Shown here in pieces: positions 1 to 6,429 of a DNA stretch of 16,478 nucleotides; position 1 is the stretch's first letter; the number at the start of each line of letters is the position of its first letter. The position numbers and the translations under genes are program-made. Origin of the DNA: JBGSWC01 sp041752635 (GTDB lineage Bacteria; Planctomycetota; Planctomycetia; Pirellulales; Lacipirellulaceae); contig JBGSWC010000216.1 in the NCBI GenBank assembly GCA_041752635.1, positions 1 through 16,478 on the forward strand. Direction: 5' to 3'. Under the pieces are notes generated by a model. The model searched no databases and was not told the origin of the DNA. It saw nothing but the letters and a program-made list of their open reading frames with translations.

Positions 1-278
1 GTTTTTTTCGCACCAGCGGTAGGTTCCGCCTGCAACTGTTCGGCCACTCGCTCAGCCAAACGCTGGGCCAAACCTGGTGGCAACGCCACCTGAGGCAATG
101 CGCTGACAGTCCGCGAGAGGCTCTCAAGCTCGGCCACCAAATTTCGCGCAGCGGCATTCTCGCTCAGATGGCGCTCGACGACATCGCGTTCGACATCGCT
201 AAGCTCCCCATCGACATAGGCGCTTAACAAAGCGTCGTCGAAACTGGGGGTGTCGAGTTGTGGTTCGTGCGAAGACAT
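1..278 (-). CDS. Anti-sigma factor, N-terminal part (runs off the left edge)
   Basis: Reading leftward from the ATG at 278-276 gives 92 codons with no stop before the window edge, so the C-terminus is missing. It was translated by hand from the minus strand. Residues about 13-45 contain LLSAYVDGELSDVERDVVE followed by RHLSENAAARNLV, the short helical N-terminal domain typical of anti-sigma factors that bind ECF sigma factors. Residues 45-85 form a further amphipathic helix that would lead toward a membrane segment outside the window. The zinc-binding HxxxCxxC motif of classical ZAS domains is absent: a His is present in RHLSEN but no cysteines follow. The gene lies on the same strand and 257 bp downstream of the ECF sigma gene, which supports a role as its regulator. 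No Shine-Dalgarno sequence precedes the ATG. The family assignment comes from pattern and context, not a search. Confidence 0.75.
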   Translation of the reverse strand, partial: MSSHEPQLDTPSFDDALLSAYVDGELSDVERDVVERHLSENAAARNLVAELESLSRTVSALPQVALPPGLAQRLAERVAEQLQAEPTAGAKK

Positions 279-535
279 CGAATCGGAGGTTAAGTGCGAA
301 CGGGGGAAAGAAGCAATCGGGGAAACAAGCGAAGGGGAGGGGAGTCGTGGCCGTCAGGCCTTGGGCAACGCTACGATATTACGAGTAAAGTATTGCATGT
401 TGAGTTATTTCACAAAATCTGAACCCTTTTCGATCGATCTATCACTTGAACTGTTGTGGAGTATTCGGAAATGAATCCCGAAGCGTCGCTTAATCCTCAG
501 GACTCGCGGCCGTTCTTAATTTCTTGTCGCCTGTT

Positions 536-1144
536 TTAGTCGTCGGTGTCGATTGTATGGGCCAACAGGTCCTTGAGTTGCATCCGTGCGCGGAACAACC
601 GGCTCCGAACTGTGCCGATTGGTATTTCAAGTATCGAACTTATCTGTTCGTAGTCGCAGCCCTCGATTTCGCGTAGCACAACAATCGTCCGGTGGTCATC
701 GGCCAGTTGGTCGATGGCATCCTGAACTTGTGCTACCTGTTCGCGGACCATGCTTTGCTCGGCAGGTGAATGGCAGCGGTCGGTGGTCGATTCGGCAATC
801 CGCGCTGCGTCGTCATCGGCACACGTCACCGGTCGTCGTCGACGGCGGTGGCTCATGGCCATGTTGAATGCAATGCGATAGAGCCAAGTGTAAAATCGAC
901 TTTCTTGTCGGAATGTGTCAAGTTTAGTGTAAGCTTGAACGAACGCTTCTTGGGCGAGATCGGCAGCATCTTCCGCCGAGCCAGTGAGTCGCAACAGCGA
1001 GTTGAATAGCCGCTGCTGATACCGCTCGACAAGCTCAGAAAATGCCTCTGACTGCCCCCCTTGGCAGCGACAAATGGCCGCCAAATCGGCGTTTTCGTCG
1101 TTCGTATTCTTTGACGCCGGTTCGATAAGACGAGTTCCCTGCAT
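536..1144 (-). CDS. ECF-type (sigma-70 family) RNA polymerase sigma factor
   Basis: This 202-residue protein directs RNA polymerase to a special set of promoters, usually in response to envelope or environmental stress. Region 2 spans about residues 35-102 and contains DLAQEAFVQAY (62-72) and the -10-recognition helix RFYTWLYRIAFNMAMSHRRRR. Region 4 spans about 135-192 and carries a helix-turn-helix, DYEQISSILEIPIGTVRSRL (164-183), for the -35 element. Regions 1.1 and 3 are lacking and the length is normal for ECF factors, all RpoE-like features. The ATG at 1144 has a GGAG nine bases upstream. The probable anti-sigma gene follows on the same strand, but after a 257-bp gap and not with the usual overlap. 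bioF is divergent across a 175-bp spacer holding a possible promoter for this gene. The ECF subgroup cannot be assigned by eye. Confidence 0.93.
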   Translation of the reverse strand: MQGTRLIEPASKNTNDENADLAAICRCQGGQSEAFSELVERYQQRLFNSLLRLTGSAEDAADLAQEAFVQAYTKLDTFRQESRFYTWLYRIAFNMAMSHRRRRRPVTCADDDAARIAESTTDRCHSPAEQSMVREQVAQVQDAIDQLADDHRTIVVLREIEGCDYEQISSILEIPIGTVRSRLFRARMQLKDLLAHTIDTDD

Positions 1145-1162
1145 TTTGCCGCACTCCGGGCT

Positions 1163-1174
1163 CGAAAATTTTCG
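1163..1174. promoter_or_regulatory. Perfect 12-bp palindrome, possible operator
   Basis: CGAAAATTTTCG is a perfect palindrome 18 bp upstream of the sigma factor start codon and covers the proposed -10 box. A palindrome there could bind a dimeric regulator, but an A/T-centred 12-mer can also arise by chance, and no matching regulator is encoded nearby. Confidence 0.25.
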
Positions 1175-1197
1175 GTCCTATGAGGCGCGACTGTCAA
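1168..1197 (-). promoter_or_regulatory. Possible housekeeping-type promoter for the ECF sigma gene
   Basis: On the minus strand a perfect TTGACA (plus coordinates 1192-1197) is followed after 18 bp by GAAAAT (1168-1173), which matches four of six bases of TATAAT. The -10 box would lie 23 bases before the sigma factor ATG at 1144. It overlaps the palindrome at 1163-1174. Found by eye only; no transcription start is known. Confidence 0.4.
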
Positions 1198-1319
1198 TTG
1201 CGTCTGCGAGCGCTAGGCGATTCGCGGTCTTGCGATTCCGAGTAGACTTTATGCCGCTTCGATGTACGAGGCCCCACAACGATTGGTTCGCAGAAACCCG
1301 CATTTTTATCTTCTAAATT

Positions 1320-2573
1320 ATGGCTGACACTCGATTCGCCGGATTCGATTGGCTTTCTCGAGCGCTCGACGAACTCGAACGCCAACACCTGAGGCGACGG
1401 CCATCGGTTCGGCGGCCGGTCGGCGGTGCGATTTGCGAGCTGACCGACAACTCAACACCTCTGCCAAATCAATCACTCGTGAATTTTGCCTCAAACGACT
1501 ACCTGGGGCTCAGCTCCCACCCCAAAGTCCGAGAAGCGGCCGCGAGTGCCGCAGCCGATTGGGGTGTCGGATCCGGAGCAAGCCCCCTTGTGAGTGGTCG
1601 CACCAGCCTCCACACGCGACTCGAAGACGAACTCGCCCAGCTCACCGGCTGCGAAGCGGCGATGATTTTTTCGTCGGGCTACGCCGCCGGTGTTGGTGTT
1701 ATTCCCGCATTGGTCGATGAGTCCGATGCCATTTACTCCGACGAGTTAAATCACGCTTGCCTCATCGACGGTTGCCGACTTTCGCGAGCCACACGGTTCA
1801 TTTACCGACATGGCGATGTCGATCAGCTCGCCGAATTGCTGGCTGAGGGAGCCAAGTTCCATCGTCGCCTCGTTGTGACCGACACATTGTTTAGCATGGG
1901 CGGCGACTTCGCTCCGCTGGCCGAAATCGCCGCGCTAAGTGCCGCGCACGATGCGATGCTGCTCGTCGACGAAGCCCACGCCACCGGTGTGTGGGGGCCA
2001 AACGGTGGTGGCGTCGTCGACATGCTCACCGGCGATTTTTCGCGTACAACGGGTCCGGAGCCCATTATCTCGAAGAACGTAGGTGTACGAATGGGAACAC
2101 TCAGCAAGGCTCTCGGCGCGGCAGGTGGATTTGTCGCCGGTCCACAGTTATTGATCGATTGGCTCACGAATCGCGCTCGGAGCTATGTGTTCAGCACGGC
2201 ACCGCCACTGCCTGTGATCGCGGCGGCGCTAGCAGCACTTGAAATCAACCGCACCGAGCCGACCCATCGCGAGCACGTGATCGCCTTGTCGGCTCACTCA
2301 CGTGAGCAATTCGTCGCCGAGGGGTGGTCGATTGCCAATTCGTCGAGCCAGATCGTGCCAGTCGTCGTCGGCGACGCAGCCACGACCATGCTCCTGAGCC
2401 GAAAGCTTGCCGATGTCGGTTTCTGGGTGCCAGGCATCCGCCCTCCAACTGTGTCGGCGGGTCAATCGCAATTGCGAATAAGCCTGCGTGCCGATCACAA
2501 AGCGAGTGACATCGACCGCCTAGTCGACGCGTTGCGGGGGTGCCGAGGCAGCTTTGCCAAGGTCGGGTTGTAG
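1320..2573 (+). CDS. bioF: 8-amino-7-oxononanoate synthase (biotin synthesis)
   Basis: A 417-residue PLP enzyme of the alpha-oxoamine synthase family. BioF condenses pimeloyl-ACP or pimeloyl-CoA with L-alanine to form 8-amino-7-oxononanoate, the first step of the biotin ring pathway, in the cytoplasm. Visible landmarks are NFASNDYLGLSSHP (55-68), GSGASPLVSG near 84-93, the DEAH aspartate motif that contacts the PLP pyridine nitrogen (217-220), the PLP lysine K263 in GTLSKALGAAGG, and C-terminal RISLRADHKASDID. The length is normal. The ATG at 1320 keeps the usual N-terminal helix WLSRALDELERQHL, and no Shine-Dalgarno is seen. No other bio gene is in the window, so the gene stands alone here. 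Glycine C-acetyltransferase (kbl) is the main alternative in the same family; the N-terminus and context-free motif set favour BioF. Confidence 0.87.
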   Translation: MADTRFAGFDWLSRALDELERQHLRRRPSVRRPVGGAICELTDNSTPLPNQSLVNFASNDYLGLSSHPKVREAAASAAADWGVGSGASPLVSGRTSLHTRLEDELAQLTGCEAAMIFSSGYAAGVGVIPALVDESDAIYSDELNHACLIDGCRLSRATRFIYRHGDVDQLAELLAEGAKFHRRLVVTDTLFSMGGDFAPLAEIAALSAAHDAMLLVDEAHATGVWGPNGGGVVDMLTGDFSRTTGPEPIISKNVGVRMGTLSKALGAAGGFVAGPQLLIDWLTNRARSYVFSTAPPLPVIAAALAALEINRTEPTHREHVIALSAHSREQFVAEGWSIANSSSQIVPVVVGDAATTMLLSRKLADVGFWVPGIRPPTVSAGQSQLRISLRADHKASDIDRLVDALRGCRGSFAKVGL

Positions 2574-2583
2574 GTGTCGACCG

Positions 2584-2622
2584 GGTTAATTGGGCTAACC
2601 GTAAGCCCGACAAGGCTTTACG
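2584..2622. repeat. Two adjacent small hairpins after bioF
   Basis: Just after the bioF stop, GGTTA (2584-2588) pairs with TAACC (2596-2600). Beside it CGTAAGCC (2600-2607) pairs with GGCTTTACG (2614-2622) around a six-base loop with one bulged T. No T-run follows, so an intrinsic terminator is not clear. The pair may help end bioF transcription or be a remnant of a dispersed repeat. Confidence 0.4.
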
Positions 2623-2647
2623 TCAGTCTGGCTACGGTAAGCATTGC

Positions 2648-2676
2648 TTGACCATTGCCGCCGCGCCATTTACTAT
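2648..2676 (+). promoter_or_regulatory. Likely sigma-70-type promoter for the 2788 gene
   Basis: TTGACC (2648-2653, five of six consensus bases) lies 17 bp upstream of TACTAT (2671-2676, four of six). The spacing is ideal. It falls inside the region that a TTG-start reading from 2644 would call coding, and so supports the downstream ATG at 2788 as the real start, leaving an untranslated leader of roughly 100 bases. Confidence 0.5.
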
Positions 2677-2787
2677 CAACTATACGCGCTACCCAGTTTG
2701 ACACCTCAGCCGTGGCTGGCGGGGGTGATCGCTCTCCCTTTCATTTCCCGCCGCCCCTCCTGCTCGACTCACAAGGCTCGCCCGGCG

Positions 2788-4083
2788 ATGGCTTTAGCGA
2801 TATACGGAATACTTCTGCTAGCCTCATTCGGCTTTGCCTTCTGGGCGTCGAAGTATTGGCATTGGTCGCATGTGTTCGTCGGCGAAGTGTTGTTCTTGTC
2901 GACGCTGCTGTTGAGTTTTTTGGCGGCCGACATTCTGCGGTTCAACCAAGTATCGCGTAAGGATCTCAATGACACCGAGCAACGGCTCGAATTAACGGTG
3001 CCGCTCGCCAAGGCGATCGAGAACGGCACGCGCGATGAGTCGACCATCAATGATCTACGAGACAACAACGACGTTCCCGCCGTGATGGACCCGAACCCCG
3101 ATAATCCTGGCGCAATGCAGGGAGTCGAGGATCTCGACCATCGGCTCGGGCTTATCACCCGCATCGTTGGACGAAAGTGGGAGAATGTCGTTCCGCAGGG
3201 CCAGGTGAACCCCCAGACGGGCGAAGCGACCGTGAAGGTTGAGTTCCCGCAACCACACGGCATCGAACCCAACTCGATTGTCTATGTATTCGAGCAGGGT
3301 GAACCGACTCTCCCTGATCCGACCCGAGGTCCCCAGTACCTTGGCGAGTTTCGTGTGACGGGCGTCGCCGCCGATATCGTGAAGCTTGTTCCGGTCGGCA
3401 CCTGGGACGACCGACAACAAGCACGCCTCGGCACGATTCGGGGTGATTGGATCATTTACGAATCGATGCCGGTCGACCAGTATCCCGATGGCATTCTGCG
3501 TATATTTGCCGACGTGACCGAAGACGACTGGAGTACGCTTGTGCCCGGGCCGGTGGTCGAGGAATATCGCCGGCACGGTAGCGAAGCGACCCCCGACGAC
3601 GACGAGTGGCACCGGGTCGGACTCGACGCCAATGGCAACGTTGTTGGTGTTGAAAACTGGGACAAAGCCGTGCGGTTCGAATATCGCCGCGAGCTACGCG
3701 ATTATAACTTCTTGTTTTCGGAATACTCGAAGCGTTGGATTCAGTTGCTCGCCGATCAAGCTTCGCTGATTGAAGACAACAAAAAGTTGCAAGCAACGCT
3801 GGCAAGTGCCAAAGAGCTCGGGGCCTACCGCGAAGCGGAACAGCAAAAGCTGAAGTTCGATCTCAAGGGTGTTCAAGCCGATCGCAAAGCGATCGAACAG
3901 CATCTCGCGGCGCTCGAAACATCGTTGGCCAATGCCAAAAATCTATTGGCCCAGACGCTCGAACAAAATCTGGCTCTTGCGACCGATCTGGCCGCAGCTC
4001 AAGAAGCAGCCGCAGCCACCATCAATGCGGTCACCGAGCCGGTACCGGCTCGGGCAGCGACGGGTATCGATTCGCCTCGCTAG
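2788..4083 (+). CDS. Two-helix membrane protein with C-terminal coiled coil, function unknown
   Basis: A 431-residue protein I do not recognise as a named family. Two hydrophobic helices lie at about residues 3-20 and 29-50, separated by the short turn SKYWHWSH, so it is probably anchored in the inner membrane by its N-terminus. A mixed region with many D/P/G residues follows (about 95-300), including a possible beta domain at 135-205. Residues about 310-410 are long charged and alanine-rich helices with heptad leucines, a likely coiled coil. The ATG at 2788 was chosen because it begins directly with a membrane helix and because a good promoter lies at 2648-2676. An in-frame TTG at 2644 would add 48 residues of unlikely composition. 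The next gene, 48 bp on, also has a coiled coil and a membrane anchor, so the two may work together in the envelope (inference). Confidence 0.8.
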   Translation: MALAIYGILLLASFGFAFWASKYWHWSHVFVGEVLFLSTLLLSFLAADILRFNQVSRKDLNDTEQRLELTVPLAKAIENGTRDESTINDLRDNNDVPAVMDPNPDNPGAMQGVEDLDHRLGLITRIVGRKWENVVPQGQVNPQTGEATVKVEFPQPHGIEPNSIVYVFEQGEPTLPDPTRGPQYLGEFRVTGVAADIVKLVPVGTWDDRQQARLGTIRGDWIIYESMPVDQYPDGILRIFADVTEDDWSTLVPGPVVEEYRRHGSEATPDDDEWHRVGLDANGNVVGVENWDKAVRFEYRRELRDYNFLFSEYSKRWIQLLADQASLIEDNKKLQATLASAKELGAYREAEQQKLKFDLKGVQADRKAIEQHLAALETSLANAKNLLAQTLEQNLALATDLAAAQEAAAATINAVTEPVPARAATGIDSPR

Positions 4084-4131
4084 CATGGCTAGCTATTGAC
4101 CGGCGTCCGTCGATGCACTATTCCGCCTCTC

Positions 4132-5286
4132 ATGGAATTCTCCCGCTCCCGATCGATGCGCGCCCGCGCTGCTAGGCCACTAGCAGTCGCCATAGCGATT
4201 GTGGTCTGCGCGGTCGGTTGTCGGAATAACAACTCGCAACGAGAAATTTTCGTCCGCGAGTTGCGACAACAAGAAGACGAAATCTATCAGCTCGAAGATT
4301 ACCTGGCCGAATATCAGCAGATTATCAAGCAAAACCGTGCTGAGAACGCAAAGTTGCGGCGCGAACTCGAAGAGTTGCGAGGCGCAAAAAAAGCAACTGG
4401 CGACGGCCAACGCATCAACGAGCTACCGTTTGGCGGTGCTGCTGGCGATCGTTCGCCGACGCCGGCGAGCTCGCCTGACCGTGTCAATGGTGATGGCGAA
4501 ATGCCCCCGATTGAATTGGGCGACCCGGTGATGCCCGACATCGACTTGGGCACGCCGATTTCACCTGAAGAGTTGAATGCGCCGGGCGAGTTGCCCGAGG
4601 GCTTGCAGGGGGCTCGGCGACTGCCCGCTGCCATGCAACTCGCATCGGCCGAAAGCGACAACAGCGAGTTTATTCCGCCTCCGCTGCCGGTCGAACCGGC
4701 CGACTCAGTCGCCCTTTATGCCGAACAAGCGCCGACGGAATCGCAAGGCGACGTACAAATTGGGCTGCTGGCGATAGTCGAACCGCTCCGCCGAGATGGT
4801 GGTGCAGGCGAATTTCATGGAACTTTGTCGCTGTTGGTACGCGATCCGCTCGACGATTCTGAACAGCCCGAATTGGCACGTTGGGATCTATCAATCGAGC
4901 AAGTTGAAGAAGGCTGGCGCGATGGCAATCGGCGTGTGCTCGATTTCGCACTCGCCATGCCGCCAGAAACACCCGTCGGTCGGCCACTCGAACTATGGGT
5001 AAGACTTCAGCCCGAGGGCGGCGAGAAGTTGCTCTCGCACACGACGATCGAGTTGTCTCCGCCAGTGAATCTGGTGGGAGTCGCTGCAAGTGGAGGGCCG
5101 GTGCGCCTCGTCGCCAACGAAGAAACGTCGCAGACCGCCTGGGTCGCTGCCGCACCGACCGACAGCGAAGGTGAATCGATCGAAGCCCCCGCTTGGAAAA
5201 CGGCCAGCCAAGCCCCCCCGGCGGCGCTCGCAGCGCCACCGACCCAAAAGCCACTGATGCCGCCGACCTGGAGCCCACAACGATAA
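4132..5286 (+). CDS. Lipoprotein with N-terminal coiled coil, function unknown
   Basis: A 384-residue protein. An arginine-rich n-region is followed by a hydrophobic stretch and the lipobox AVGC, with the lipidated cysteine at residue 30. If translation starts at the next ATG (4156), that cysteine is residue 22, a more standard signal length; both starts are possible, and the in-frame TTG at 4096 less so. After the cysteine comes a strong coiled coil (about 36-88, REIFVRELRQQEDEIYQLED onward). Next is a proline- and acid-rich linker (about 100-210) and then a probable beta-rich domain (about 215-325). The tail is rich in Ala and Pro. The mature protein should be membrane-tethered and face the periplasm. 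It follows the membrane coiled-coil gene closely on the same strand, so co-transcription is likely. No known enzyme motif was seen. Confidence 0.8.
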   Translation: MEFSRSRSMRARAARPLAVAIAIVVCAVGCRNNNSQREIFVRELRQQEDEIYQLEDYLAEYQQIIKQNRAENAKLRRELEELRGAKKATGDGQRINELPFGGAAGDRSPTPASSPDRVNGDGEMPPIELGDPVMPDIDLGTPISPEELNAPGELPEGLQGARRLPAAMQLASAESDNSEFIPPPLPVEPADSVALYAEQAPTESQGDVQIGLLAIVEPLRRDGGAGEFHGTLSLLVRDPLDDSEQPELARWDLSIEQVEEGWRDGNRRVLDFALAMPPETPVGRPLELWVRLQPEGGEKLLSHTTIELSPPVNLVGVAASGGPVRLVANEETSQTAWVAAAPTDSEGESIEAPAWKTASQAPPAALAAPPTQKPLMPPTWSPQR

Positions 5287-5298
5287 GCAAAATCAGAA

Positions 5299-5560
5299 CC
5301 GCGGAGGCCGCCAAGAGCGCGGAGAAAAAAAGAAGCATAGCCGCAGATTAACGCTGATGAACACAGATGGGAAATTCGAATGAGTGCTGCGACGACCTTC
5401 GTATCCCGACGCGCAAGCGAGGGACGAACGGTTACTGTTGGGGTCCCTCGCTTACGCGTCGGTTTATGATTTTTTTGATTTCTCCCATCTGCGCTTATCT
5501 ACGTCCATCAGCGGCTCAAAATTTCTTTCCTCCGCGCTCTTGGCGTCCTTTGCGGTAAAA
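5299..5560. repeat. Composite nested inverted repeat, element A
   Basis: Nearly the whole 279-bp gap between the lipoprotein and the glycosyltransferase folds back on itself at three levels. Outer arms 5309-5324 and 5530-5545 are a perfect 16-bp inverted repeat (CGCCAAGAGCGCGGAG on the left). Middle arms 5341-5372 and 5483-5514 match at 24 of 32 positions. The inner arms are listed separately at 5406-5462. The middle arm repeats with a period near 10 bp (CTGATGAACA, CAGATGGGAA). The right end stops six bases before the glycosyltransferase ATG. Words from the middle arm recur in the element at 14531-14869: 5350-5369 and 14649-14668 match at 17 of 20 positions. No ORF or terminal target duplication was found inside. 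Confidence 0.85.
5406..5462. repeat. Inner hairpin of element A, possible terminator
   Basis: Arms 5406-5425 and 5443-5462 pair at 19 of 20 positions, with a 17-base loop. The left arm is CCGACGCGCAAGCGAGGGAC. A run of seven T follows at 5470-5476, soon after the stem on the plus strand, so the structure could end transcription from the upstream lipoprotein gene. A stem this long and exact is more than a terminator needs, which suggests a dispersed repeat unit in the core of the larger element. Confidence 0.7.
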
Positions 5561-5565
5561 AAAAC

Positions 5566-6387
5566 ATGCAACTCACCGTCCTCATCCCCTGCAAAGATGA
5601 ACGCCACAACATCGCGGCCTGCATCGATGCGGCGCTCGCGGTGGCCGACGAAGTGATCGTGGCCGACAGCGGTTCGACCGATGGCACGCTCGAGTACGTC
5701 GGCGGGCGCGGCGACTGCCGGGTTATTGAGCGTGAGTTCATCAACTATGCCAGCTTCAAAAACTGGGCGATCCCGCAAGCATCGCACGAGTGGGTGCTGA
5801 TCGTCGATGCCGACGAACGGGTGACAGCCGAACTGGCGGTCGAGATTCGCGAACTGCTCAGCAGCGATCCGCCAATGGATGCCTACGCGATTCGCCGTAC
5901 CACATTTGTCCTTGGTAGTCAGCTTCGCTATAGCGGGCTGCAGAACGATAAAGTGACGCGACTCATTCGGCGGAACTTACGCTATGCCGACACTCGGGTC
6001 CACGAACACCTCGAAGTCCCCAGCGGCCAGCTTGGCCGACTCCAAGCGCGACTCGAACACCATACCGTGCAGAGCGTCGCCCGCATGTTCGCCGTCCAAA
6101 ATCGCTACACAAGCTGGGCCGCGCTCGATCGGTTTGACCGAGGGAAACGGGTGGCTTTCGCTCACGTTGTTGCAAAGCCGCCGGTCAAATTCTTGCAGAC
6201 CTATTTGCTGCAACGCGGTTTTCTCGACGGCTCGATGGGGTTTGTTTGGAGCGTCGTGACGGCCTTCTATGCCTTCGCGAAGCTGCTCAAGCAGTGGGAA
6301 TTGCAGCAAAACGACTCGAAGGCTGACGATTCGGCCCACGCCGACACGTTGCCGGTGACCGGTGAATTTGGGCGGAAAGTCGCGTAA
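5566..6387 (+). CDS. Family 2 glycosyltransferase (WaaE/KdtX-like)
   Basis: A 273-residue enzyme that likely transfers a sugar from a nucleotide-sugar donor to a lipid-linked or lipopolysaccharide-core acceptor at the cytoplasmic face of the inner membrane. The N-terminus LTVLIPCKDERHNI (3-16) and VADSGSTDGT (32-41) are the GT-A nucleotide-binding signatures. The metal-binding DAD motif lies at 81-83 within LIVDADERV. RVHEHLE (144-150) resembles the VHE motif of the WaaE/KdtX group. Residues about 205-243 are hydrophobic and amphipathic and may hold the protein at the membrane. The length is normal for the group. The ATG follows an A-run and the right arm of the repeat at 5299-5560, with no Shine-Dalgarno. 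mtaB follows after 42 bp, probably in the same transcript. The true donor and acceptor cannot be read from sequence. Confidence 0.88.
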   Translation: MQLTVLIPCKDERHNIAACIDAALAVADEVIVADSGSTDGTLEYVGGRGDCRVIEREFINYASFKNWAIPQASHEWVLIVDADERVTAELAVEIRELLSSDPPMDAYAIRRTTFVLGSQLRYSGLQNDKVTRLIRRNLRYADTRVHEHLEVPSGQLGRLQARLEHHTVQSVARMFAVQNRYTSWAALDRFDRGKRVAFAHVVAKPPVKFLQTYLLQRGFLDGSMGFVWSVVTAFYAFAKLLKQWELQQNDSKADDSAHADTLPVTGEFGRKVA

Positions 6388-6429
6388 GATTGTCGGATTG
6401 GATTTTTCCGTCCCTGCGACCGTCGCCCA

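Noticed and set aside
400..415. FNR/CRP-like palindrome TTGAG-N6-CACAA in the sigma/anti-sigma spacer
   Set aside because: The half sites match at four of five positions and the core differs from either consensus; chance is a sufficient explanation.
2644..2787. TTG-start extension of the membrane protein
   Set aside because: The added 48 residues are of unlikely composition, the real membrane helix begins at the ATG at 2788, and a good promoter lies inside the extension.
4670..5338. 222-residue minus-strand ORF
   Set aside because: It lies wholly across the lipoprotein gene, is rich in Arg, Ala and Leu without domain motifs, and is the antisense shadow of a better-supported gene with a signal peptide.
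5299..5560. Insertion sequence or MITE with terminal repeats
   Set aside because: No transposase, no clear target-site duplication and three nested arm sets instead of one terminal pair; kept only as a repeat of unknown mechanism.
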